A DNA stretch of 64,000 nucleotides from contig OZ038422.1 of assembly GCA_964036155.1 (NCBI GenBank), positions 12,361,201-12,425,200 of the forward strand, written 5' to 3'. Positions 24,137 through 38,299 of this stretch are shown here, one piece after another. Each line of letters opens with the position of its first letter. The stretch's first letter is position 1. Made by a program: the position numbers and the translations under genes. This DNA comes from Diploscapter coronatus (Eukaryota > Nematoda > Chromadorea > Rhabditida > Rhabditidae). The notes beneath the pieces were generated by a model that searched no databases, was not told the origin of the DNA, and saw nothing but the letters and a program-made list of their open reading frames with translations.

Positions 24137-27100
24137 TTACATAAACCCTGAATTTCTAGAAGAGAGGGCCTGATGTTGCTGAGCGGAAGTGATTGTCTGC
24201 GACTGCAGCTGCATGTCCATCAGACTGCTGTTGCTGCTCGACATTCCCATTCCCTGCATGGACTGCATTCCTACTGTTCCTGCATCTGAGGCAGTGCGAG
24301 AGAGGCTGCCCAGATGAGAGGAGGGAGCCACTCCGCCCACTGCCGAGACGGAGGCAGAGAGCACTCCTTCTGGGCGAACTGATGTGCTCAGTTTGCTGAC
24401 GATGTCTTCGTCGTGATGTTTGCTGCCCGCCGTAGAGGAGGAAGAAGAGGACTGCAGGGAAGTGAAGAATTTCAATCGCTCTCGCATTTTTGGATTCAGC
24501 CTGAATTGTGGAATGTCGAGGGAAAATCCGAATCAAATACCTGGAGAATGATGCCTCGGCATCTCGACGAAGGAAATCTCCAATGAATGTGTATTTGAGA
24601 TGGTAAAGCAGGTCGCAGATTTCGTTCTGATGCACAAATTCGACGCCTGCCTCGGAGAGCTCTGCCAGTTTATTCATTAACTGGCGGGCCACATTGAAGA
24701 TCTAAATAGTCCTTGTGAATTTTCTTTCGATGCAGAAATGGGAAACATTTGGACCCGTCCCAGAGACATCGAATCTTGCATAAGCCTGATTCCGCGCCTA
24801 TATAGAATTCGCCCTCAATCAGACTTACATCGAAAATCTGCTTGTGTCTGTCCCTGGTGTCCTGACATCTCTGCAACAGGGGCATTGCCAATCGAAGCAC
24901 GTACCACAGACCATTCTCCGTAGTGACTTTCTTGAAGATCTCAGTCACATATTCTCCTGCGTACTTCGAGATGGATACCTGCAAGGAGGACTCATTCTGT
25001 TTCTATTGCAGAGAATATACAGACCATGTGAGAATGCTGCCAGAATGCCTGCAACATCACAGAGATGATCATCGCTCGATTCGGCATGTTCAGCAGCATG
25101 TTCTCCTCGAAATTGTCCAAGACTATGTCTTCGAATCTTAGATCTGAAAATTGAATATTTGAGGAGAGGAATTTTCAAAAACCTTGCCTTCGAGTTGCTC
25201 GCTGTCAATGACCGCCAGAAATTCTTCTTGCAAAACCTGAAATTGCCCTTGAATTGCTTAAACATATTCACTCAAACCTTTCCATAAATGGCAGGCAGAG
25301 CAGTGAGAATGAGGGCCATTGCATTCAGCACTGAATAGGGCCGTTTGTGTCTTCTGCCATACAGATAGTTGATCATTGCAGGCACCATTATCTGAACAGA
25401 GAAATGTTGTCAATATCATAGAAGAAGATGTAATAGATCCCAAATTTTATACTATATCTCCTTATGATAAGCGAGATAACTTTGCTAAACAAAGGTGACA
25501 TGACTTTGTTTAGATTTCCTGTACATTTTTAATAGGGAGCAAGATGAAAGATCTCTTGACAGAGTTGATGAACAGAAACGACAAATTGATCATTCTTTAG
25601 TAGTAATGTAATTTGTATTCTTTCGAATTCCTTAAATCCTGTCATACCTCAGGTTTGTAAGGACTGGCCATGAGCTCGATACAGGCCAGATAGAGAGTTT
25701 GAGTGGCTGGAGGGAACTCGGCAAATCGCCAGTCCTGAGCACAGAAGGCAGGCGGGCTGCAAGATCACAATCAGTCAGACAATTGGACAGTTCAGGCAAC
25801 TTAGAAATGATGAGATGGTATGAACTATTAGGTTGATGCATTCCTGTTTTCCGATTTATGCGAAACAGTTCAACAGAACATAACTTTATTGGCTAACAAG
25901 GATATTAGATGAAATATTCGCCATCGCTTTCCACAGTCTTCTGCCAGCGACTAGGCAGCTTACAGGTTCCCTCGCCGTACCAAGCGGGCTGCTTGGAGGC
26001 GAAGTAGGTCTTCAACCATGCGTCGACCTCCGCGCGGTTCTTGAAGTGTGTCTCGCCAAGGACTCGCTGCATGTCCGAGAAGAGCCAGTAGTCGCTAGGT
26101 GCCATGTCGGGCGAGTAGGGGGCATGGGGTACAATGTGCCATCCGAACGTTGTCAGCTCCTTTTTCACTTGTTTACACACATGAGGGCGGGCGTTGTCGT
26201 GGAGAAAGTGAAGACGACCTCGTAGTCAGGGAGTGGATTGGACGTGAGCCTTCAAGTCTCTCAGCTGGCGAGCGTAGACATCACCCGTGATCGTCGTACC
26301 CTCGGGTAGCAGCTCCCAGTAGATGGGGCCTTGGACGCCCCACCATACGGATAGCATCACCTTCTTCTGGTGCGTTTCGTCTTTGGCGACGGGTTCCGGC
26401 TGATCCTCCTTGTCCACCCACTGGGCACGTCTTACAACGTGATGGTAGACGATCCATTTCTCATCTCCCGTTATGAGATTGTCCAGCCAGGCCGTCGTCC
26501 TTTCGTATGTAAGAAGACTCATTGCTGTGTCAACTCGACAATTCTTGTTCTTGTCGCTCAAGACGTGGGGAATCCAACGGCCCAACTTTCGTACCTTGCC
26601 GAGCTTCTTCAGTCCTCGAACGACAGTTGCCTGGTCTACTCCGAGAGTCTACGCTATTTCTCGCGTAGTAGTGAATAGCTCCCCTTCGACTGTGCTGCGC
26701 AGCAAATCCAAATCCATCACTCGTGCAGGTTGCGACCTCTCCTCGTCTTCGAGATTGTAGTTGTGGGCCTCGAATCGTTTGAACCAATTGCGTACTGTGT
26801 GCTCGGAGGGGACTTCCTGGGGATATACTCGGGCCAGTTGACGGTGGGTCTCGGGTGGTTTGGTGCCAGAGAGGAAGAGAAATAACATTACGTTGCGTAT
26901 GTGGACACTGTTTGGGTGGAATCGATGGGGCATTGTGGGAACTAGACTGCTCACTAGCTGGTTGTGGCACTGCGACTGATAAGAGGGAGGGACAAGTTGT
27001 TTATATTATAGAGCACAGTGGTTTTTGTTGCGGTCGGCCGCAGAGGGGAGGGAGCAAAGTACACATATCAAAAACGGAAAACAGGAATGCATCAACCTAA

Positions 27101-30100
27101 TACGTTTTCACACATTAAGTGATCTTACTTTTAGACTATCCTTTATCTTTGACTATAGATTTGGTCATTTAAAAATTGCTGACAACTCACGCCGTGAGGA
27201 ATTCGCTGCTCTGAATAAGTCGATCCACCAAATCAGCAATGACTTGCTCGTGACTGCTTCTCTGATGATTGTAGGCGATGAATGACTGGGTCAGCAGACT
27301 CTCTTCTGACCAGGCTGCAAGGGATTTCGATGAGATTTAGCACAGTTCGGTTAACTCTATAGTTCATGCTCTCATTCTTTTCTAAAATTCATCTAATCTT
27401 ATAACTAAGGCGAGATAAGGCCAGAGCCAAAGCACTATTCAATGAGCTGATAGCATGTCAACAAAATATAGCCTACTAAAACCCTCTATCAGAAAATCTT
27501 AACGACGCAACATAAGATGAATCTTAGAAAAAGATGCATAATTCATAAGTTTATTACATTTGGAGGGCGCGAGAATGTGCATCGTCAGATTGCGAGCTCG
27601 CTCCTGATTGCCGATGTGCTCGTGCAGAGTGAACAGAATCGTGTAGACGAATTGAATGGGAGAAGCTGAAATTAATCATCAGCCAAACAATACAATACAA
27701 TACAATACAATATAATATATCATGTTCATAATAGCCAACCGGAAATAATATCGTTAACTCTTTCTCCCATCATGGAGGCATTAGAATGGTATCAATATAC
27801 CGTAACTTGATGCTAATGGAAATGATAATCAAATTATGAAAAATTAAAATTAAAAAACTCCTGCTCAAAATTATGGTATATAATCGATTTTTCCCTTTCA
27901 TTTGCCCTGATTTTATCCTGAACGTTTGTTAGTGAACATCGAGAAAGTTATTAAATAACATTCTTCCAGTTTTCTTACAAAAATGCCCTTGCGCGAAACG
28001 GAAAATCTCCTCCTCCTCCACATGTCTTTACGCGTACGTATGTGTTTTCCTCTTTTTCTTCCCCTTCTCTTTGTTATTTTTTCTTGTTGCTGAAGGAAGA
28101 GAACAAAAAAGGAAGGAAAGAGCGAGTAAAGAGGCAGGGGGTAAAATCGAGCTTCCCCTCGTCAAAAGAGAGGCATAAATTGTAAGGAGGCTGGAAAGCG
28201 TGAAGAATGAATGGAATGGACTTACGATGATATCTGTAGAGCTTGCTAAATGTGGACATGATCGGCACGAAGAACGCATCGTTGGTGCCCAATTCGAGTG
28301 CCCTGGCCAGAGTGTAGTCGATGATGGGCAACAGTCGCTCGATCAGACTCCCATAGTAGATGGGCATGTGCACGTTCGAGTCGATCAGATTGGGCTCCTC
28401 GATTCGACGCCTCATTTCCGAGTAGGTTAATTCAGGGAAGTTGTGATGGTATTCAGTGAGGCGGCGGAAGAACTCCCCTTGGTTGTTGTCTCTGCGCGGA
28501 GGCACATTCTGCAGGTAGAAGTTGAGTCGATTCATGAGAGGCTCGCACTGATCGCTGCAGAAGGCCTGCAATAGTTGGGATAGATAGATTGCAATCAGAG
28601 AGGAGGGAAAGCATTGACAGACCGAAATGATAGCGAGTGCGAGTTGCGACTGCCTGTCCGTGACTGGATGCAGGACGAGGGAATTGAGCAGTCGGTCGAA
28701 GGGAAGCAGCTGCCATTCGAACACCAACTCCATCAGGACTCGGATTATCTGCAAGAATGATCAATTCGTTTATGAAAATCATAAAGACAAACCAAATCTT
28801 CTTCTGTCTTGTTCGTGGACGTGTTCATCAGTGCAATCACATACTCAACGAGTGCATTTGTGGCCATTTGGATGTGTTTCGGCTGGTACATCTCCAGGAT
28901 GGAATAGACCACGTTCCTGATGTCGCTGCCTCTGCGAATGTCCTCGCAGAGCACTTGATGGACGACGCAGAAGATGGTGAGTGGACTGCGGCCCTGTTTG
29001 AGTGGCTCGAGCATGTAGTCCATGAACGTCGGGGTGTGCATTCCCTGCCAGGCCAGGAAGTCGCGGTTCACAGTTTCCTGCAGTGGAGTTGCATAGAATT
29101 GGTGTTGAATGAAATGAATTCACCTTGATTTTCATTTCATCATCCCGAACCTTCTCCTCGCTCTCAGGCTGTGCCAATTTGTAGACTTCAGGAGGGAAGG
29201 AGAGGAATTGGCTGGCAGGCCATTTGTAGGCCTGGTTGATGGCAGTGAACAGCTCGCAGTCGGGCGTCGTCTCCACTCCCATTATTTTCATGGCTCGAAG
29301 CAGCGAAATGAAGAACATTCGAGAGATCTGAATTTGTTGACTCTGTCAAATTCGTGCATTCATTACAAACTTCTGCAGATGGGGGGACGACGTTGTTCTG
29401 CTGTTCCTGCGTTTGCGAGTAGTAGTTGGGATTGATCAGAAGCAGACCGATGTGTGAGGCTCTTTCTGCAATTGGCGTTGATTGATAGCAAACGGTGCAG
29501 GACTAACTGAATTCCTCAGGTCCATAGGGCATTAGTTCAGGTTTGAGCTGTTTTCCCGGAGGGAAGTAGAAGTGCAGAGAAATGATGCCTGCTGCACACT
29601 GGCGATCTGAGAAGAAGAAGAAGAATAATAATAACTCTTGAAAAAATATCTATTGAAGCTTACGGAAGAATGAGATGGCGCAGTAGAGGAGGTCTGCATG
29701 AGAAGTCCAAGCCCATTGCCGAATGAGGGTCTGTTCGAAGACGGAATAGAGGTGGAATGCCGAGAGCGAGCAGGTGGAGAACGACTGGTTGCCTGGGGGA
29801 ATGTTCTGCTGCATATACTCCACTGGCATAGTGTAAGGCTGCAATTAGTGAATGAAGAAGTTCTAATTCAAGTATCCTTGCCAGAGTGATCATGGCTGTG
29901 ATTGTCTGTATGATGATGTGGTAGAGTCGAGCATGCACGGGAATGGCTATATTTGGAATTCTGCAAGTGGCTTCATTTTTTTGACAAAACTGATTGCAGG
30001 AATTACCTGTAACAGAGGATTTCATAGAAGATGTAGCAGCTCTCTCTGGCTCCCTCAAGTGGTTGATGACAGACAGCGCCTTGAAGAGTGCGCACCACAA

Positions 30101-33099
30101 GCGTAATGAAACTCTTCGCAGAAAAGTCAAATTCCATTGTCTGCACCAAGCGGGCCATTGTGTCTGAAATCACATTCATAGCATGAAAAGCAAACAAATG
30201 AACATGCCAATAAGTGCAGGACTTGGAAGACGGCTCAGTTGAAATGAGGACTTCTGCAGAGCGCTTGTGCAGACGATGTAGACGTGATTCTTGGCTCGCA
30301 TTGTCAAGGAATCCAGATACTGCAAACGAGAAGAAGGTATTCATTTATCAGCATAGGAGGAATATTGACCTGTGTTTGAATGGGGGCGAATTTGTTGATG
30401 ACAGTCCGATTGTAAGAGATGAAATGGAGTTCCTCATTTGGAGGGCCAATCAGCCAGAATGCGAAGGCCTGCTTCACATTCTTGTAGACATTGCTGTCTG
30501 ACCGATCTGCAATAAATTGCTTGCTTGGATGAATTCACAGACAAATCGACTGACAGGCATTCGCGAGCACAGCCAGCAGAGCCTGTTCCGAGTCGGCTGT
30601 ATCGACTTTGGAGCGAATGAAGTCGACCTGGACTTGCAAACTCGAGCTGGCTTGGGGTAGACCGTCTGTGCCATCGAGGATGTTCCACATGCAGGCTGCG
30701 GCCAGGAAGCGGGTCAGCTTGAGGGGATGATCGGAGGCACCTGTCCACACGACTTCTTCATTGAACAGAACCTGGAACTTCGAGTTCATTCAACAAATAA
30801 CCACTCCATTCTTCTCACATTGTAAAGTCTGGCAGCTTCGGTGATCGTCTCTTTGTTGAGCAGAGCAGGGAACGAGCCAATGAGTTGCAGCGCCAGCCAC
30901 ATCACTTCATCTCGAGCCCTGCGGTAGGTCGTCTTCTCCAGAATGGAGGACAGCACTTTGAAGATGTGGGAAATTGTTCTGAACACGAAAAGCTGGAGTG
31001 GTAAAAGGGGATGTTTGTAAACTTCACCCAGTCATGGAACTAGGTCAGAATAGGGCTAAACCGTTCAAATACCCATTCAATGAGCTGAAGACGTGTAAAC
31101 GAAATAGGGTTTACCCTATGATAGTGGATGAAATATACAAATGGAGAAATTTTACTACGGACGAATTGGATGAAGTTTACAAAAAGTCTCGAAGAAAAAT
31201 GAATTGAACTCTTACATGTGTTGAATTTGGACGAAGTGGAGGAAGATGCTGAGTAGATTCTCCCATTGATAACGAGGAATTTCGGCATTCTCTGGTAGTC
31301 TTTCTGCCTGAAACGAGTCATTTAATTAGAATGGTTTGACAAGAGCTGCTTACTTCACACATAACATCGCAGACAAAAACAGAGAGGAGGGGCTCCCAAG
31401 GAGATGTGTGCAGAGAATGGGGGTTGACTTGTCGGATTATGTTCTGAAATGCATCCTTTTAAGCCACTTATAAAATAGGACAAAGTTTGAAAGGAGCACA
31501 AAAAATAGACCTGAAAATCACGATGTGCTCTCATCATTTTGAGACAGTAATACCCCCCTACTCTTATATCTTATGCCTAGCCTTATTCCTCTAGCCATCC
31601 CCCTTTGTTAAGTCCGTCTTTTTAAAGTGCGTATCACTGTCATATTCAAGAAGCCTCCATTTATTCAATCTCCCATAAGCCAACTCACAGAAAGATATTC
31701 CTTTCCTCTAGGCTGTTTGAGCAGCATGTAGAGAGTGTAGACTTGAGGCTGCTTCAGCTCAGGTCGATAGGGCAAATATGCGGGTTTGTGGCTGAGAGAA
31801 CAGTGAATGATTGGGCGATTTGCTGCGGAGACGTTTACCTGATTTTATTGCAATCGCTCTCCATCTTCCAGGCAGGGGCTGCGGCGAGAAAGGCAGGATG
31901 GCCAGGCAGAGGAAACATAAAGGGGCGACCCACGACGTAGGTCAGGTCTGCAATCGGACGAAACATGGCATTCAGGTGCGAGAGGGTCGCTGTCAGACGC
32001 TGAACGGGAGAGATTGCTTTGAATTAAAGAAGAACTGATCAGACCGGGAAAATGTTAGCCGATCGAACGATGCTGCCTCGGCTCGCTTCTGTCATCGAGA
32101 ATATCGCAGGCAGGGCGTTGTTTTCCCTGTCCAAAAGACGAAGGAGCATCTGAATTCGTCGACGGTTATTCAAATCCGCATGTAGGCAGCTCACATTCTC
32201 GATTGGGGTCAATTGCCGCATCTGCTCCGAGGAGAGGACGAGTGGGACATCTTTGAACTGGTTGATCAGAATCGTTCTGCAATTTTCACTTCATGAGCAG
32301 AAGAATGGCGGAGATTTCTCACCTGATGAGGATCTGTATGCCTTTGTAGTCGAGTTTCGGAATGCATTCCTCGATGAACCGCCACTTCTCCAAGTTAAGT
32401 GGAGTGTAGAGAGAAAAGTCGGAAGTGAGAATGAGGCCGTGCACGGTTCGACTGAAATTATTCCTCATCAACAAGCATAATGTGAAGATTTGCTCACTTC
32501 AATCCAAGAGCCCCTTCCGAATATGCATATTTGAGGATTTCATCGATGACCTTCTCGTAAGTAGACCTCTTTGTCTTTTGCATTGGGTCACTCGGGTCCT
32601 TGTAGTCGGTGACCAAACTGACCAGTGCCTCGACTATGACGTCTCGTTCTGGCTGAAAGAAGGAATTCTCTTCAGCCGAATGAATTGCCTCACATCCTCC
32701 ATGTTGTGCAGCAGAACAGTGGCCAGCACTCCCAGCACGTCTGTCGACCTGTCGATGTCGTTCGGAAAGAAGTACTTGAGTGTGTTGTTTTCCTGGAATG
32801 ATCAATAACAGGAATTGATTGCACTTCAACTGACCACATAGTTGATGACTGCCTGGCGAAATCGCATGATGCCCGTCTTGGATTCGTATGCAGAATTGGA
32901 CGAACTGGCCGAGACTGAGGTGCCGCTTGAGTGCTGCTGTTGACTTAGCTGTGACAGGGGCTGCTGAATGGACTGTTCACGTTCACTCGATGAAGCATTC
33001 GGCTGCTCCCCTGAATGGCGAAACTCAACCAAACGAACAATGTGCAGAGAACTCGCCTGATTGGCTGGAAGAAGGCAGGTTTGTGGGTGCAGAGGCCAT
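24137..33099 (-). CDS. MED23: Mediator complex subunit 23
   Basis: Large tail-module subunit of Mediator (C. elegans SUR-2 is the homologue), linking transcription factors to RNA polymerase II. About 20 or more short exons on the minus strand run from ATG 33099 (MASAPTNLPSSSQ) to the stop at 24137. Landmarks matching human MED23: LIDSNVHMPIYYGSLIERLLPI (around 28370), RRARDEVMWLALQLIGSFPA (around 30900), and the C-terminal motif EICDLLYHLKYTFIGDFL (around 24620). A Ser/Gln/Met-rich tail (24140-24440) is longer than in vertebrates. The first exon reads ATG...CAATCAG and then needs a GC..AG intron (GCGAGT...CCATTCAG, 51 nt) to reach GEQPNASSSE; no GT donor fits. A 1.27-kb mariner sits in an intron (25828-27100). 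Individual exon boundaries were not all checked. Confidence 0.9.
25828..27100 (-). mobile_element. mariner transposon, copy 1 (inside MED23 intron)
   Basis: 1273-bp element with 26-bp perfect terminal inverted repeats (TTAGGTTGATGCATTCCTGT...) flanked by the TA target duplication (25826-25827 and 27101-27102). It is almost identical to 54250-55521. It carries one transposase gene in the minus direction, the same direction as MED23, and should be spliced out with the intron. Confidence 0.97.
25905..26933 (-). pseudogene. mariner transposase, copy 1, two premature stops
   Basis: DD34D transposase of about 343 codons starting MPHRFHPNSVHIRN. The N-terminal helix-turn-helix region (RNWFKRFEAHN) is followed by the WIPHVLSDKN linker and the catalytic domain with GDEKWI, HDNARPH and YSPDMAPSDYWLF; 34 residues separate the second and third Asp. 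Compared with copy 2, this copy has a Gln codon turned into TAG (after TTREIA) and a Trp codon turned into TGA (after HVQSTP). It keeps the base that copy 2 has lost. It is therefore inactive. Confidence 0.93.
27687..27715. repeat. (ACAAT)n microsatellite in MED23 intron
   Basis: About five perfect ACAAT units followed by AT-rich decay. Simple sequence, no function implied. Confidence 0.85.
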
Positions 33100-33337
33100 G
33101 GCAGGTGTTTGGGGACGATCGTTAGAGCTCTGACCTTGTCATCACAAGCTTTACAATGAGAAATTCATAGAAAATTTGACAAATAAAAATACAAAAAGAA
33201 GCAGGCACTCCTGTTCAAAACGAGGAATTACGGAATAAATGCAGGGCGGGGGGAGTGAAAGATGTCTATTTATTGCGCGAAATGCAAGAGATCGATTTTG
33301 ATACAGTATCATCATCATTGGATGTGAATTACATGAA
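33100..33337. other. MED23/TMEM234 intercistronic gap
   Basis: Only 238 nt separate the TMEM234 stop from the MED23 start on the same strand. No gene is seen. The spacing fits either a short promoter or an operon-type junction. Confidence 0.4.
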
Positions 33338-34199
33338 CTACTCGACAGACATCATGATGAAGACTCCGAAAGTGACGAGCAAACAACCAACTGCAGTCTG
33401 CATGGAGGGACGAGATTCGCCCAGCAGCTGGGAGGTGGCTGCACTTGATGCGACTTGGATGGCATTCACGCAGGGCACGACCAGGGACACGGGTAGATAG
33501 ACCACCAGAATTTGGAACACAATCTGCAAAGAAAGGAGGGAATCAGGGGTGCACTAATTTCGACTTGGAAAATTCACTAGGTTGAAACATAATCTCTGAG
33601 ACACTTGTAACTTTTTGACACATTCTTTTTAACTTTAACCAAAATGGATAGACACCTACTGTAGTGACCCACTTCCCATCCTCTACCAATAACCACACTC
33701 CTGACCTTGGCTCTGTAGTTATGGCAGAAATACAAACAGATCAAAATGGCATATCCGTTTTTGAGATCGCCATCACTTCGAAAATTTCCAAATCAAAACT
33801 TCGTGCACCTCTGGAGAGATGGCCGAATGAATAGAAGATAGGTAAACCTACAGAGGCGAGCTGATTGAGTGCGAAGGGCAGAGAGAAGCGCCAGTCGAGG
33901 AGAAGAAGGATGAAACTGCCGATGAAAGAAGTCACTCTGCTGCAGACAGAGGCAACAGACTGCTTGGCATCTAAACTCAACCTATTCAAACCACATTCAC
34001 TTATTTATTGTACATTGTACGTTGTACGTTGCACATTGCATTTCCCATTCCACCCACCTCTGTTCTTGTCGGCGTTCGAAGCAGTGGATGCAGTGGAAGC
34101 ACTAGCCATCCTGAGGAAAGGATTCGTGGCTCCCCACATCAGACCGACGACCATAATCGAAGCAATGCAAGTCAGGTCGCACGAGCCATTCTCTTCCAT
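33338..34199 (-). CDS. TMEM234: TMEM234 family membrane protein
   Basis: Predicted ~148-aa four-helix membrane protein related to the drug/metabolite transporter superfamily. Three exons: ATG 34199 to about 34060 (MVVGLMWGATNPFLRMAS), about 33974-33855 (FSLPFALNQLAS), and about 33527-33338 (VYLPVSLVVPCVNAIQVASS, QLLGESRP, TAVGCLLVTFGVFIM). These match the human TMEM234 blocks LWGGTQPLLKRAS, PFLLNQCGS, LTLAVPICNS.A and ALGE in the same order. The ATG lies 17 nt after an acceptor (GTTTTCAG). The biochemical function of the family is poorly known. The gene lies 293 nt downstream of MPC2 on the same strand. Confidence 0.88.
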
Positions 34200-34492
34200 T
34201 CTTCTGAACGACTCCTGAAAACGGCAAAAGAACAGACGAATAAGCACGATTAACAAAGGAGCTACAGTATCGAAATAAGCACACAACTCGGTGATTTTGC
34301 TAAGACACAAGTCTTCGTTAAAAATAAATAATTTTATTCGATATATTCTCTGAATGAGCAGTTCATTTCGGAACCCGATTTGAAGTTTGTCGAAGAAAAG
34401 TGATCTACCCACTCTATGACTAGTTCTAGAAGCGAAATTATGAAGATGTCGTTATGCCCAACCATGCGAAGGTAAACGAATTTATTTGTCTG

Positions 34493-35299
34493 TCATTTGG
34501 ATTCAGAAGAGCCAATCAGAGCCTTGGTCTCCCAGTCAGGATTGGTGTACCTCAAATTTGCCATTGAATCAACTCATTTGATGTTATTTCTGAGTGGAAA
34601 TATACCTATAGTAAGCGATTCGAATAAGCTGAGTGAGTCCTGTGCAGCCGACGAAGAAATTGACGCTGCTGAGATAGTAGTTGATGGGCGTGATGACCAG
34701 GCAGTAGCGCGTCCAGATGAAGCCTGCAATAGAGTAGAGCGGAATGAGTGGAAGGAAAATGAACTCTCCCCACCAGTCGCTGCAAGGGCTGTGTTCTGAG
34801 AGGCGGAAAGTTTGTCTGCGGGACGGGCCAAATCAGCCAGGCCGGCTCCGATCAGACACCACTTGATTGTGGGGGCCCAGAAGAACACCTGCAGAAAGAC
34901 ATACATAATACATATGGCACGATGTTTTCAACCGTTCTATAATTTGTTGAAAATTGAATAGAACTTTTTTTATCGTATCATTATCATTATTACTTTTTTC
35001 AAAGTTTTTCGTTGAAACTCTAAAAATATTCTCTGCAATTTCATAAGAGCAGATTTTTTCCAAGTTTATTACACCCGAAGAAGATTTAGATTTTTGTGTC
35101 ACTTTTAAAGAACCTTCGCCGGATAGAGCCGAGGGAGCAAAGCACTGCATAAGTGCATAAATGAGCATAAAGGAAGAGAACTTACAGTTTTCGGCCCAGC
35201 AGGATGATTCCAGGCAGATTTGGCGAAGGCAGGCAACGCTGGGTAGACGACTCGGTCGCCTACTTTGCACAGGGCCTGATACAGCATTCGATGGGCCAT
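34493..35299 (-). CDS. MPC2: mitochondrial pyruvate carrier 2
   Basis: Inner mitochondrial membrane protein which with MPC1 imports pyruvate. 134 aa, four exons. The first (from ATG 35299) ends WNHPAGPKT, the next reads VFFWAPTIKWCLIGAGLADL and RPADKLSASQN, then NFFVGCTGLTQLIRIAYY, then a short tail DWETKALIGSSESK. The NHPAGP, FWAP..KW, G.AD..RP..KLS.sQ and VNFFVG motifs are all diagnostic of MPC2, and the length matches the family. The start is three nt after acceptor CTTCATTCAG, a likely trans-splice site. The main cis introns are about 330 and 100 nt. Confidence 0.95.
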
Positions 35300-36275
35300 T
35301 TCCTGAATGAAGGAAAAATGAGTGGATAGAGAACTTGAGCACGAATTGACAACTAATATTCCAAGGCCTGAAGACCTTCATCTCTTCATCAATATAGATT
35401 GCTGTCTTTCAAAATTTATTCACAATTGCCACCTTCAATCAGCACAATTCAACAATGCAATGTTATAGTCTAGCTTTCCCTAGATTTTGTAACGACATTT
35501 CAAGTCGAGGTCCTTTGATATATACGGGTTCATTCGTAAAATATATAAAATTTCTCAATAAAAGATGACAATACTTTATGGAATCCGAAACTCATTTCGG
35601 ATCCTCTAAAATAAAATTGTTGAATAAATTTACTATTCAGAAAAGAAATAAAATCGAAGATTCGAGAGATAAATTGATTGATAATACCACAAAAACAAAA
35701 TGATGAAGAAGAATGGCTGAGATTTTTTTAGACAAATCAGTTCAGCTTGAATGCAGACTGACTGAACCAAGCAAGTGGACAGAACATAGTTGGGGATGCA
35801 ATAAAATTAAGAGTAAAACGCCGGCTCACAACCGAGACTAGGATGTGTTTGCGAGAAATTTCTGATAGAATTAAATTTATACCTTAAACAGAAAAAGCAT
35901 AGCTCTGATCAGTAAAATACATCACTGGATAACGTATTTATGAAGGATTAAAGTTGTTTTTGACAGACAGACAGACGGACACCAAGTAAAGGGATTTGAA
36001 AATGAAAAGATGAAGCTGATAGGCGAGATTTGGATGTTTGGAATTAAATTGAACAGACTTCTCAAAACTCGTTCCGCAGAAAAACGAAGACGTGCGTTAC
36101 ACACCAAAACGTTTAGCGCGTAACGCTACACACCCCAGAAAAAAACGCATCTTTTCAAAAAAGAGAGAAAAAGAACATTTTATTTTTTCCGCGGATCGAG
36201 CTTTGAGAAGTCTAGAATTGAATCGGGAAATAAAGAAAAGACAGCTTCCCTGCAGTTAGCTCTCGATCTCAACAT
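35300..36275. other. intergenic between MPC2 and Rab2
   Basis: About 975 nt, AT-rich, with no exon chain on either strand. It should contain the Rab2 3' UTR. A short simple tract (GACAGACAGACGGAC near 35963) is present. Confidence 0.45.
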
Positions 36276-38299
<2,024 letters not shown>

